Origin: Dichotomicrobium sp964540795
Lineage (GTDB): Bacteria; Pseudomonadota; Alphaproteobacteria; Rhizobiales; Rhodomicrobiaceae
Assembly (NCBI GenBank): GCA_964540795.1
Contig: CAZINX010000003.1
Coordinates: 124,001 to 188,000 of the forward strand
Reading direction: 5' to 3'
Length of the DNA: 64,000 bases
Shown here: piece after piece, positions 8,502 to 17,141 of the stretch
Layout of the letters: each line of letters begins with the position of its first letter
How positions within the stretch are numbered: position 1 is the stretch's first letter
The notes under the pieces: model-generated
Seen by the model: the letters and a program-made list of their open reading frames with translations, nothing else
Database searches by the model: none
What the model was told of the DNA's origin: nothing
Made by a program: the position numbers and the translations under genes

Positions 8502-10268
8502 TTATACCAGGATCTTGCCTTCCTCGGTGATCGCACTCTCGATATCCGCGCTGCCGGATTCATCGTCCAGCAGCATGTTGTTGTGCGCCTCGCCGCTGGG
8601 GATCATCGGGAAGCAGTTGGCTTCCTTGCTGACGCAGCAGTCGAAGATCACCGGGCCGGGGGTGTCGATCATCTCCAGGATGAGGTCGTCGAGTTCGTCC
8701 GGCTTCTGCGCGCGCAGGCCCTTCGCGCCATAGGCTTCGGCCAGTTTTACGAAATCCGGCAGCGCCTCGGAATACGAATGCGAGTAGCGACCGCCGTGGA
8801 TCAGCTCCTGCCACTGGCGGACCATGCCCATGTATTCATTGTTCAGGATGAAGATCTTCACCGGCAGGTTGTACTGCACCGCTGTCGACATTTCCTGCAT
8901 GTTCATCAGGATCGACGCCTCGCCAGCGATGTCGATAACGAGCGCGTCCGGGTGGGCGGTCTGTACGCCGATCGCTGCGGGCAGACCATAGCCCATCGTG
9001 CCCAGGCCGCCAGAGGTCATCCAGCGGTTCGGCTCCTCGAAATGGTAGTGCTGCGCCGCCCACATCTGGTGCTGACCGACCTCGGTGGTGATGTAGGTGT
9101 CGCGGTCCCTGGTCAACTCATAGAGCCGCTGAACCGCGTATTGCGGCATGATGACGTCCTTGCGGTTCTTGTAGCTCAGGCTCTTGCGCCCGCGCCATTC
9201 GCCGATCTGGTTCCACCATGCCTTGAGCGCCTGCTGGTCGATCTGCGGGGCGCGGCGGCGCCACACGCTGACCATCTCCTCCAGCACATGCGCCACATCG
9301 CCGATGATCGGAATGTCGACGCGCACGTTCTTGTTGATCGAGGACGGGTCGATGTCGATGTGGATCTTCTTCGAGCCGGGCGAGAAGGCGTCGAGCCGCC
9401 CGGTGATGCGGTCGTCGAAGCGCGCGCCGATGTTGATCATCACATCGCAGTCATGCATGCACATATTGGCTTCGTAGGTACCGTGCATTCCCAGCATTCC
9501 CAGCCACTTCGGGTCAGCGGAGGGGAACGCGCCGAGTCCCATCAGCGTTGAGGTGATCGGATAGCCGGTCAGGTTGACCAGTTCGCGCAACAGCATACTC
9601 GCCTTCGGGCCGGAGTTGATAACGCCGCCGCCGGTATAGAACACCGGCCGCTTCGCGGAAGCGATCAGGTCCACCGCATCGCGGATCGCCTGCTGGTCGC
9701 CCTTCTGCGCCGGGCGATAGCTCTTGTGCGTGATCTGGTTCGGCGCGACGTATGGCCCTTTGGCGAACTGGATGTCCTTCGGAATGTCGACCACAACCGG
9801 GCCGGGCCGTCCGCTGCTCGCCACATAGAAGGCTTCGTGCAGGACGCGCGCCAGATCGTTTATGTCCTTGACCAGATAGTTGTGCTTGGTGCAGGGCCGG
9901 GTAATGCCGACTGTGTCGCACTCCTGGAACGCATCGTTGCCGATCAGATGGGTGGCGACCTGCCCGGTGATGCAGACGACGGGAATCGAATCCATCAGCG
10001 CGTCGGTCAGGCCGGTCACCGCATTGGTCGCGCCGGGGCCGGAGGTGACGAGCACCACCCCGACCTTGCCGGTCGAGCGGGCATAGCCTTCCGCGGCGTG
10101 CACCGCGCCCTGCTCATGGCGTACAAGGTAATGACGCAGCGCGTTCTGCTTGAACATTTCATCGTAGATCGGAAGCACCGCGCCGCCCGGATAGCCAAAC
10201 AGCAGTTCGACATCCTGATCGGCCAGCGCGCGCAAGACGATCTCCGCGCCCGTCATGTGATTGCTCAT
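8502..10268 (-). CDS. ilvB: acetolactate synthase large (catalytic) subunit
   Basis: A 588-residue thiamine-diphosphate enzyme that condenses two pyruvates (or pyruvate with 2-oxobutyrate) in valine, leucine and isoleucine synthesis. The N-terminal domain carries the catalytic glutamate in the stretch RHEQGAVHAAEGYAR. The middle FAD-binding domain and the C-terminal ThDP motif (a GDG-like IDIAGEASILMN) are present, and length is full. The ATG at 10268 (MSNHMTGAE) is chosen over a TTG at 10283 because the GGAG in front of the ATG falls inside the longer version. It lies 182 bp downstream of miaA with no clear attenuator between. Confidence 0.96.
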   Translation of the reverse strand: MSNHMTGAEIVLRALADQDVELLFGYPGGAVLPIYDEMFKQNALRHYLVRHEQGAVHAAEGYARSTGKVGVVLVTSGPGATNAVTGLTDALMDSIPVVCITGQVATHLIGNDAFQECDTVGITRPCTKHNYLVKDINDLARVLHEAFYVASSGRPGPVVVDIPKDIQFAKGPYVAPNQITHKSYRPAQKGDQQAIRDAVDLIASAKRPVFYTGGGVINSGPKASMLLRELVNLTGYPITSTLMGLGAFPSADPKWLGMLGMHGTYEANMCMHDCDVMINIGARFDDRITGRLDAFSPGSKKIHIDIDPSSINKNVRVDIPIIGDVAHVLEEMVSVWRRRAPQIDQQALKAWWNQIGEWRGRKSLSYKNRKDVIMPQYAVQRLYELTRDRDTYITTEVGQHQMWAAQHYHFEEPNRWMTSGGLGTMGYGLPAAIGVQTAHPDALVIDIAGEASILMNMQEMSTAVQYNLPVKIFILNNEYMGMVRQWQELIHGGRYSHSYSEALPDFVKLAEAYGAKGLRAQKPDELDDLILEMIDTPGPVIFDCCVSKEANCFPMIPSGEAHNNMLLDDESGSADIESAITEEGKILV

Positions 10269-10450
10269 CTCAACTCGCTCCAAAAAGCTCGCTTTGTGTT
10301 GCCGGCGTTGATTTCGGGTTTCCGATGCTTCGGCGCGCGCGCATCAACAAAGTGCGCTGCACAAGCGCTGCGCAAGGTATCGGGATGCGATTGCCCGGTC
10401 AATAGGCGAGGCGCACGAAAGCGACAATTTTGCTGACGTTTCGTGACAGT

Positions 10451-11332
10451 TTATTCCGACTTCATCCATTGCCACGAAATCATATTTCGTCGCGCCCAGG
10501 TCAGTTGCCGTTTTGCATAGCGCCGCGTCCCTTTCTGCAAACGCTCAAGCGCCGTTTCCAGATCAGTTTCGCCGCGCAGATATGCGCCCAATGGCCGCAC
10601 GCCGATCGCGCGCATGACCGGCAATGCCGGATCAAGCCCCATTCGCAGAAGCGCGGCGACCTCCCCGATCGCGCCCGACTCGATCATCCGCGCCGCGCGC
10701 GCGTCGCAGGCCCGGTAAAGCCCGGCGCGCTCAGGCGCGATGACATATTTCTCCGAGCGCGCCCCGTCCAGAAGCGGCGCGCCTTCGTCCTGCTGCCACT
10801 GCGTGAGCGACCGGCCGGTTGCGTCGATGACCTCCAGCGCGCGCACGATGCGTTGTGTGTCAGACGGGCGCAGCCGCGCGGCCGCCGCCGGGTCGCGCTC
10901 GCTCAGAAGCGCGTGGAGCGCGCGCGAGGTTTCGACCGCGCCACGCTTGCGCCAATAGCCGCGGATGTCCTCGGGAATCTCGGGCACCGGCGACAGGCCC
11001 TCCAGCAGCGCCTTGAAGTAGAGGCCGGTGCCGCCGACGAAAATCGGAATCAGGCCTTGCGCCCGCGCTTCGCCGATCGCCCTGGCGGCGTCGTCCAGCC
11101 ACCGCGCCACCGAATAGGGCGCAGCGCCGGAGCGGAAACCGTAAAGCCGGTGCGGCGCGCGCGACTGCTCCGCTTCGCCAGGCCGCGCGGTCACGATCCG
11201 CAGCTCGCGGTAGACCTGCATACTGTCGGCGTTGACGATCATGCCGCCGCGCCGCTCGGCCAGATCGAGCGCGAAGGCGGACTTGCCGCTCGCCGTCGGC
11301 CCTGCGATAAGGATGGCGTCCATAGCGGTCAT
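10451..11332 (-). CDS. miaA: tRNA dimethylallyltransferase
   Basis: A 293-residue enzyme that transfers a dimethylallyl group to A37 of tRNAs reading UNN codons. The P-loop GPTASGKS is at the N-terminus (residues about 10-17), followed by the DSMQVYREL motif that contacts tRNA. The C-terminal YAKRQLTWARR motif is also clear. The start at 11332 (MTAMDAILIAG) places the P-loop at the usual distance. A second in-frame ATG lies 9 bp downstream. The frame is open further upstream but would run into the divergent serB start region. It is divergent from serB with a 59-bp gap. Confidence 0.95.
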   Translation of the reverse strand: MTAMDAILIAGPTASGKSAFALDLAERRGGMIVNADSMQVYRELRIVTARPGEAEQSRAPHRLYGFRSGAAPYSVARWLDDAARAIGEARAQGLIPIFVGGTGLYFKALLEGLSPVPEIPEDIRGYWRKRGAVETSRALHALLSERDPAAAARLRPSDTQRIVRALEVIDATGRSLTQWQQDEGAPLLDGARSEKYVIAPERAGLYRACDARAARMIESGAIGEVAALLRMGLDPALPVMRAIGVRPLGAYLRGETDLETALERLQKGTRRYAKRQLTWARRNMISWQWMKSE

Positions 11333-11391
11333 TGCGTTCCCCAGAAGCGCGCGGTCCGGCTCTTTGTATCTGCTCGCAGCATGGATGCCCG

Positions 11392-12285
11392 ATGTCTCAT
11401 GTGCTGGTCCTGATGGCGCCCGCGCCGGGCGATGATGTCGCCGCACTGATCGACGCGGCGCGAGCCGCGCTGCCGACGGCCGGCGAGGCGCGATGGCTCG
11501 CGCCGGGCAAGGCCGCCGAGATCGCCCTGCCCGATGCCGCGCCCGACACGCTGGCGGCCTGGCATGAAACGATGACCGGACTTATCGGCGCGCGCGCGGT
11601 CGATTACGCCATCCTGCCTGCGGAAAACCGGCGCAAGCGCCTGCTGATCGCCGACATGGACAGCACCATCATCGGGCAAGAATGCCTTGATGAAGTCGCT
11701 GGCGCGGTCGGGATCAAGCCCCAGGTCGCGGCGATCACCGAGCGCGCCATGCGCGGCGAGCTGAAATTCGAGGATGCGCTGCGCGAACGGATCGGGCTTC
11801 TGCTCGGGCTGCCCGAGGCGGCGCTGGCCGAGGTGCTGGCCACGCGCATCGCGCTCAACCCCGGCGCGCGGGAACTGGTCGGGACCATGCGCGCAAACGG
11901 CGCGGTGACGATCCTCGTTTCAGGCGGCTTCACCTTCTTCACCGGCGCAATCGCGGCGCGCGCAGGCTTCGACACGCATCGCGGCAATGTTCTGCTATTC
12001 GATGACGGCAAGCTGACCGGCGTGGCCGAGCCGATTCTTGGCCGCGAAGCCAAGCGCGAGACGCTCTTGCAGCACGCACGCGCGCATGACGTGCCGCTCA
12101 CCGACGTGCTCGCGGTGGGCGACGGCGCGAACGATCTGGCAATGCTGGAGCTTGCGGGCCTCGGCGTCGCCTTCCACGCCAAGCCGGTCGTCGCCGCGCA
12201 GGCCGACGCCAGCATCCGCCACTGCGATCTGAGCGCCCTGCTCTATCTTCAGGGCTATCCGCAAAGCGCCTTCACGGCTGAATGA
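11392..12285 (+). CDS. serB: phosphoserine phosphatase
   Basis: A 297-residue HAD phosphatase for the last step of serine synthesis. Motif I is DMDSTIIGQECLDE, with the nucleophile at Asp88 and the acid/base at Asp90. Motif II is the SGGFTFFT serine. Motif III/IV is GDGANDLAML. The N-terminal 80 residues form the ACT-like domain seen in many SerB proteins. The start at 11392 (MSHVLVLMAP) gives the expected N-terminus. An upstream extension to 11332 is rejected as it would overlap the divergent miaA start. Confidence 0.96.
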   Translation: MSHVLVLMAPAPGDDVAALIDAARAALPTAGEARWLAPGKAAEIALPDAAPDTLAAWHETMTGLIGARAVDYAILPAENRRKRLLIADMDSTIIGQECLDEVAGAVGIKPQVAAITERAMRGELKFEDALRERIGLLLGLPEAALAEVLATRIALNPGARELVGTMRANGAVTILVSGGFTFFTGAIAARAGFDTHRGNVLLFDDGKLTGVAEPILGREAKRETLLQHARAHDVPLTDVLAVGDGANDLAMLELAGLGVAFHAKPVVAAQADASIRHCDLSALLYLQGYPQSAFTAE

Positions 12286-12428
12286 GCAGCGCACGTCACG
12301 GCCGCGGCAGGTTTGCATCATGGTGACTTATTGGGTATCTAGCCCGCAATGGAGGCGACTTTCGTCTGAGGCTTCCGGCGGCGTTCGCAGGCGGATTGCG
12401 GGCGGCCAAATCATCCAGGAGAGCGGTC

Positions 12429-13832
12429 TTGAACATCTGCATGATCGGCGCGGGCTATGTCGGGCTGGTGTCCGCGGCCTGTTTTTCCAATTTCGGCTGG
12501 CAAGTCCACTGCATCGACAAGGATGCCGACAAAGTCTCCGGGATCGTCAGCGGCCGGATGCCGATCTATGAGCCGGGGCTGGACGAGCTCGTCGAGCGCA
12601 ATATCAAGGCTGGCCGCCTCCATGTCTCGACCGAACTGGCCGAAGCCGTGCGCAACGCCGATCTCGTCTTCCTTGCGGTAGGCACGCCGATGCGCCGCGG
12701 CGACGGTTACGCTGATCTGCGCTACGTCTATGAGGCAGTCGCGGAGATGGCGCCGCATCTGGAGGGTTTCACTGTCGTCACGACGAAATCGACGGTGCCG
12801 GTCGGCACGAGCCGGGAGATCGAGCGGCGGCTGCGCGAGTTGCGCCCCGATGCCGACTTCGCCGTGTGCTCCAACCCGGAGTTCCTGCGCGAAGGCTCCG
12901 CGATCCAGGACTTCACCCATCCCGACCGCGTGCTCGTGGGCGTGGACGACGACCGCGCGAAGGCGACCATGGAGCGGGTCTATGAGCCTTTGCGGCTACG
13001 CAGCGCGCCGGTGATCTTCGTCGGGCGCGAGTCCGCCGAGTTGGCGAAGTATGCGGCCAACGCTTTTCTGGCGATGAAGATCAGCTTCATCAACGAGATT
13101 TCCGATCTGTGCGAGGAGGTCGGCGCGGATGTGCAGCAGGTGGCGACAGCGATCGGCTCCGACCGGCGCATTGGCGACAAGTTCCTGCATCCCGGTCCCG
13201 GCTTCGGCGGCTCCTGCTTCCCCAAGGACGTTTCCGCGCTGGTGCGCACCGGCCGGGAGGCGCGCGCGCCGCTGTCGCTCATCGAGCAGGTCGAGAAGGT
13301 CAACACCGAGCGCAAGATCGCCATGATCCCGCGCATCGAGCGCGCCGCCGGCGGCGAGGTGCGCGGCAAGACCATCGCCTGCCTCGGGATGACCTTCAAG
13401 CCGAACACCGACGATATGCGCGAGTCGCCCAGCCTGGTGATCGTGCCGATGCTGATGGAGCGCGGGGCGCATGTGCGCGCCTACGATCCGCAGGGCCGCG
13501 CCAATGCCGAGCCGCTGCTGCCGGGCGTGGAGTGGGCGGATGACGCTCTGGAGGCGGCCGAGGGGGCCGACCTGCTGGTGATCCTCACCGAATGGAACGA
13601 GTTTCGCGCTCTTAATCTCAAGGCGCTCAAGGAACGGATGCGCGGGTCCATCATCGTGGATCTGCGCAACGTCATGCGCCCGGAAGTCGCCGCCGAGGAA
13701 GGCTTCGTCTACTACGGCGTGGGACGGCTCGTGGAAGGCGGCAAGCCTCAGGCGGACTCGCCGGCCAGCGAACCGCTCCCCGCGGCCGGCCAGCACGCCA
13801 TGACCGAGATGAGCGACGCCACGGACGCCTGA
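12429..13832 (+). CDS. ugd: UDP-glucose 6-dehydrogenase (UDP-glucose/GDP-mannose dehydrogenase family)
   Basis: A 467-residue NAD-dependent dehydrogenase making UDP-glucuronate for surface polysaccharides. The Rossmann motif MIGAGYVGL is near the N-terminus. The substrate loop around NAFLAMKISFINE and the catalytic cysteine in GFGGSCFPKD (about Cys263) are intact. The start is TTG at 12429, because AGGAG at 12417-12421 sits seven bases before it and the Rossmann strand begins immediately. The last 40 or so residues are a variable proline/alanine-rich tail. No polysaccharide genes adjoin it. The family also contains GDP-mannose dehydrogenases, but the motif pattern fits Ugd best. Confidence 0.92.
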   Translation: MNICMIGAGYVGLVSAACFSNFGWQVHCIDKDADKVSGIVSGRMPIYEPGLDELVERNIKAGRLHVSTELAEAVRNADLVFLAVGTPMRRGDGYADLRYVYEAVAEMAPHLEGFTVVTTKSTVPVGTSREIERRLRELRPDADFAVCSNPEFLREGSAIQDFTHPDRVLVGVDDDRAKATMERVYEPLRLRSAPVIFVGRESAELAKYAANAFLAMKISFINEISDLCEEVGADVQQVATAIGSDRRIGDKFLHPGPGFGGSCFPKDVSALVRTGREARAPLSLIEQVEKVNTERKIAMIPRIERAAGGEVRGKTIACLGMTFKPNTDDMRESPSLVIVPMLMERGAHVRAYDPQGRANAEPLLPGVEWADDALEAAEGADLLVILTEWNEFRALNLKALKERMRGSIIVDLRNVMRPEVAAEEGFVYYGVGRLVEGGKPQADSPASEPLPAAGQHAMTEMSDATDA

Positions 13833-13850
13833 GATCGCGGACCTGGCGCT

Positions 13851-14807
13851 TTAACGCCCCGAAGTCGATCCAGGCCAGCCCGGCAGATTCTGTTGCCACG
13901 ACGAACGGCTGCGTTGCGCCTGGCGAACCTGCCGCCGCACGATCCGGCGTTGAGCCCGAAGCTCCCGAGCCTGCGTGCGCGTCGGCCGGTCGCTGGTCGT
14001 CGTGTTTCGTTCCGGCGCGGCCTGCGGCGCTGCTTCCGGCTCGCTTTCGGCATGTTCTTCCCGAGGCTCGGGTTCGGGCATTGGCTCGCCGCGCATCCAT
14101 GGCGGAAGATAGGCCGGACGGTCCTGCACAGCCTCCAGGCCCGCGCCGGGGGCAAGCGAAGCAACCCGCGATCCCGAGCCGCCGCCATTGCAATAATTGT
14201 CCGGGGCCTTTCGCGCGGAACTCAGCAGAGCGCGCGTCGGCTGCTTCAGCGGCAGCTTGGCCTTGGCGACGCGGTTGAAGCGGGCCACGGCGTTCCGGCT
14301 CATCGGCCCCCAGATGTTGTCCACCCGGCCGCGATAGCAGCCGAGCCGCGCCAGCTCCTGCTGGACCTGGGCGGCGAAGTCCGGCCCCGGCGGCAACAGC
14401 CGCAGCGCCTCGTCGTCCGTCGTCAACGCCGTCTTCTGCTCGCCCTGGGCGACGACAACGCGTGTGCCCCGCTCCGACCCGTCGGCCTTCGGCGCGGGCA
14501 GAGGTATCGATCCGCCCGCCAGAGCGGCTACCGTCAAGGGCGCGTCGGCGTCTGCGCTTTTCTGAGCCTTGTCAGAGGCTTCCTGCGCCGCAGTCGTCTT
14601 GGGGTGCGCCGAAGACTTGCGATGCGTTGAAGCGTTCGCAAGATCCAGTTCGACCGGCTCGGGCGCGCCGCTCTCCGCCGGGGCCGAGGCGCCGAAATCC
14701 GTTTTCGCCAGGTCGTTGGTATTGGTTTCGACCGGCGCCTGACCGGAACGAGAGGAGACGAACAGCAGTGCTAAAAACGCTGACAACGCGACCGGCCGCC
14801 ACATCAT
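13851..14807 (-). CDS. exported protein with a peptidoglycan-binding-like domain
   Basis: A 318-residue protein whose first 20 or so residues look like a signal peptide or membrane anchor (MMWRPVALSAFLALLFVSS). A long low-complexity region follows. Around residues 170-215 is a segment resembling a peptidoglycan-binding fold (QQELARLGCYRGRVDNIWG, then SRNAVARFNR). The C-terminus is rich in Arg, Gln and Glu. The function is unknown; the domain call is by resemblance only. GGAG lies four to seven bases before two adjacent ATG codons, so the start is 14807 or 14804. It converges on ugd with an 18-bp gap. Confidence 0.65.
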   Translation of the reverse strand: MMWRPVALSAFLALLFVSSRSGQAPVETNTNDLAKTDFGASAPAESGAPEPVELDLANASTHRKSSAHPKTTAAQEASDKAQKSADADAPLTVAALAGGSIPLPAPKADGSERGTRVVVAQGEQKTALTTDDEALRLLPPGPDFAAQVQQELARLGCYRGRVDNIWGPMSRNAVARFNRVAKAKLPLKQPTRALLSSARKAPDNYCNGGGSGSRVASLAPGAGLEAVQDRPAYLPPWMRGEPMPEPEPREEHAESEPEAAPQAAPERNTTTSDRPTRTQARELRAQRRIVRRQVRQAQRSRSSWQQNLPGWPGSTSGR

Positions 14808-15124
14808 TAAGCTCCAATACGGGGAACACAACGACGCTCACCCGACAGGCGAGCAGTTTTAACAATCTATGAAAGGACTATACCTAGAAAGCGGCCTGAA
14901 TGATAGCGCCGATCGACGAAAAATGGCGGGAGTGTGGATGGACACTTACGATTCCGTGAGCCGCCGTCACGCGCGGGAACGGAGAAGCGGCGAAAGATGT
15001 TGACAGGGCACGAGCAATCGCTTCGGAAACGCCCTTCAGCCTTGAATCGCCGAATCGCCTCATACGAGGTTCTGGAAAGCCCCTTGGCAAGGCGCTTCCA
15101 AATGATGGAAAGGAGACACGCAAG
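14808..15124. other. 317-bp intergenic region upstream of the molbindin gene
   Basis: This region must hold promoters for the divergent exported protein (minus) and mop (plus). A TTGACA hexamer at 15000-15005 has no good -10 partner. GGAAC at 14976-14980 followed 17 bp later by TGTT is one base away from an EcfG promoter and is not counted. No further gene is seen. Confidence 0.4.
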
Positions 15125-15334
15125 ATGAAGCTCAGCGCGCGCAACAAGCTGAAAGGCACGGTCAGCAAGATCAACGAAGGCCCGGTCAACAGCACGGTGC
15201 AGGTCGATGTCGGCGGCGGCAACGTGGTCACGGCGATGGTGACGAGCGAGGCGGTCGCCGATCTCGGACTGTCGGAGGGCAAGGAGGTCTACGTCATCAT
15301 CAAGGCGTCGCAGGTCATGCTCGGCGCGGAATGA
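15125..15334 (+). CDS. mop: molbindin: single Mop-domain molybdate/tungstate-binding protein
   Basis: A 69-residue protein consisting of one Mop/TOBE domain (MKLSARNKLKGTVSKINEGP at the start, VTSEAVADLGLSEGKEV in the middle, IIKASQVMLG at the end). Such proteins assemble into hexamers that store molybdate or tungstate in the cytoplasm. AAGGAGA lies about eight bases upstream of the ATG. The gene converges on a transporter ATPase gene and overlaps its 3' end by 46 bp, placing it beside a metal-oxyanion uptake system. The family assignment is clear from length and motif pattern. Confidence 0.92.
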   Translation: MKLSARNKLKGTVSKINEGPVNSTVQVDVGGGNVVTAMVTSEAVADLGLSEGKEVYVIIKASQVMLGAE

Positions 15335-16110
15335 TGAAGCGCGGGCGCGCAGACCAGCCGCCCGCTCTCGGTCCGCTCAACGCTGACCGGCACGCCGTAG
15401 ACCGCGCTCAAGGTTTCGCCGGTCAGCGCCTCATCCGGCCGGCCACGCCCGACGATCTTCCCGTCGCGCATCAGCAGCACATCCGCGCCCAGCGAGAAAG
15501 CCTGATCGGGGTCGTGCGTGGAGAGGATCACGCCGCGCTCATCCGTGTCGGCATCGCGGGCCAGCTTGGCGACCTCCGCGAGCACGCGCGCCTGGTTGCC
15601 GAAGTCGAGGCTTGCCGTCGGCTCGTCCATGACCATGAGCGGCGCTTCCTGCGCCAGCGCCCGGGCGATCAGCACGAGCTGGCGCTGCCCGCCTGAAAGC
15701 CGCGAATAATCCTGCCCAGCCAGATCGGCGATGCCGAGCCGCTCCAGCGCGCTTTCGGCCACGCGCCGGTCCGCCGCGCCGGGCTGGGCGAACGCGCCGA
15801 GCCGCGCGGTGCGGCCCATCAGCACAATCTCGATCGCGTCATAGGGGAACGGCGGCGCATGCTGCTGCGGCACATAGGCGATGGCCTGGGCGATCTGCGC
15901 GCGCGACATCCGGGCCAGCGATGCGCCGTCGACCCGCACCTCGCCGCCAAGCGCGGGGATCAGGCCGAGCAGCGTCTTGAAAAGCGTGGTCTTGCCGCAG
16001 CCGTTCGGGCCGAGCAGGCACAGGATTTCACCGGGCCGCACATCAAGCGACAGGCCGGAGCCGATCGCCTTGCCGCCGTGGCCGATGGCGAGGCCGCGCG
16101 CTTCCAGCAT
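15289..16110 (-). CDS. ABC transporter ATPase, FecE-type; probable molybdate/tungstate importer
   Basis: A 273-residue ABC ATPase of the siderophore/cobalamin/molybdate (FecE/BtuD/MolC) class. Walker A is GPNGCGKTT (residues about 34-42). The signature is LSGGQRQLVLIARAL, and Walker B is LMVMDEPTASLD. The switch histidine follows in STHDPDQAF. The ATG at 16110 overlaps the permease stop by one base (TGATG). Gene order permease-ATPase and the nearby Mop, ModA-like and MOT1 genes argue for molybdate or tungstate rather than iron or B12. That substrate is inference. The 3' end overlaps the mop gene antisense by 46 bp. Confidence 0.88.
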   Translation of the reverse strand: MLEARGLAIGHGGKAIGSGLSLDVRPGEILCLLGPNGCGKTTLFKTLLGLIPALGGEVRVDGASLARMSRAQIAQAIAYVPQQHAPPFPYDAIEIVLMGRTARLGAFAQPGAADRRVAESALERLGIADLAGQDYSRLSGGQRQLVLIARALAQEAPLMVMDEPTASLDFGNQARVLAEVAKLARDADTDERGVILSTHDPDQAFSLGADVLLMRDGKIVGRGRPDEALTGETLSAVYGVPVSVERTESGRLVCAPALHHSAPSMTCDALMMT

Positions 16111-17141
16111 CACGACCACCCCCGCCGGCCGCGCGCCAGCAGCCAGACGAAGAATGGCGCGCCAATCACCGCCGTGAGGATGCCGAGCGGCACTTCCGTC
16201 TGCGCGATGGTGCGCGCCAGCGTGTCGACGACTAGGAGGTAGCCCGCGCCGATCGCCGCGGAGACGGGCAAGAGCCGCCCGAAGCCCGGCCCGACCAACA
16301 TCCGCCCGATATGCGGGATCACGAGCCCGACCCAGCCGATCACGCCCGCGACCGCCGTGACGCTGGCGGTGATCAGCGTCGCCGCCGCGATGGTCCAAAG
16401 CCGCAGCCGCCCGGCCTCGACGCCCAGCGCGCGCGCCTCCTCGTCCCCCATGCCGAGCACGTTGATCCGCCAGCGCAAAAGCCCGAGCGCCGCCAGCCCC
16501 ACCGTCACCGGCGCGATCGCGGGTGCGACATCCTCCGGCGTGACGGCCGCGAGCGAGCCCAGCAGCCAGAATGTGATGGCGGGAAGCTGGTCGTACGGAT
16601 CGGCCATGACCTTGACGAGCGAGGTCGCCGCCCCGGCCAGCGCGCCGATGACGACCCCCGTCAACACGAGGATCAGCGTCCGGTCGCCGTGGCGAACCGC
16701 GCCCGCCACCACCAGCACCAGCGCGACCGCGCCCATCCCGCCCGCGAACGCCGCAAGCTGAATGCCCACCACCGGCAGCGACAGGAAGATGCCGAGCACC
16801 GCGCCCAGCCCCGCGCCGGCCGAGACGCCAAGAATATCCGGCGACACCAGCGGATTGCGGAACAGCGCCTGATACGAAGCCCCCGCCGCCGCAAGCGCCG
16901 CGCCGACCAGCAGCGCCGCGGCCACGCGCGGCAGCCGCACGTTCCACACGACGATCTCCGCCTGCGCATCGCCCGTGCCGATGAGCGCGCCCAGGACCTG
17001 CCCCGGCGAGAGCGGATAGGGCCCGATCATCAGCGCCGCGAAGCCGAGCACCGCGAGCGCGCCGGCCAGCGAAACGCCAAGGCTCAAGCCCCCGGCGCGG
17101 GCGCGGATGCGGGTTACTGCGGCGGTCGTCCCTTGGCCCAT
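16110..17141 (-). CDS. ABC transporter permease, FecCD/BtuC family; probable molybdate/tungstate importer
   Basis: A 343-residue permease with about ten hydrophobic segments. It shows the FecCD-family patterns ARLPRVAAALLVGAALAAAG-like (here NVRLPRVAAALLVG near residue 65), GRMLVGPGF-like and GAGYLLVVDTLAR. It would form the membrane homodimer of a type II importer. It starts within the end of the binding-protein gene (28-bp overlap) and its stop overlaps the ATPase start. Homologous systems of this architecture (MolBCA in Haemophilus) carry molybdate and tungstate. The substrate here is inferred from neighbours. Confidence 0.88.
   Translation of the reverse strand: MGQGTTAAVTRIRARAGGLSLGVSLAGALAVLGFAALMIGPYPLSPGQVLGALIGTGDAQAEIVVWNVRLPRVAAALLVGAALAAAGASYQALFRNPLVSPDILGVSAGAGLGAVLGIFLSLPVVGIQLAAFAGGMGAVALVLVVAGAVRHGDRTLILVLTGVVIGALAGAATSLVKVMADPYDQLPAITFWLLGSLAAVTPEDVAPAIAPVTVGLAALGLLRWRINVLGMGDEEARALGVEAGRLRLWTIAAATLITASVTAVAGVIGWVGLVIPHIGRMLVGPGFGRLLPVSAAIGAGYLLVVDTLARTIAQTEVPLGILTAVIGAPFFVWLLARGRRGWS

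Noticed and set aside
10284..10450. Attenuator in the ilvB leader
   Set aside because: The gap has repeated GCGCTGC words but no leader peptide with branched-chain codons and no terminator hairpin.
14976..15001. A near match to the EcfG promoter upstream of mop (GGAAC-N17-TGTT)
   Set aside because: The -10 element has one mismatch in a four-base motif, which is not enough to distinguish it from chance.
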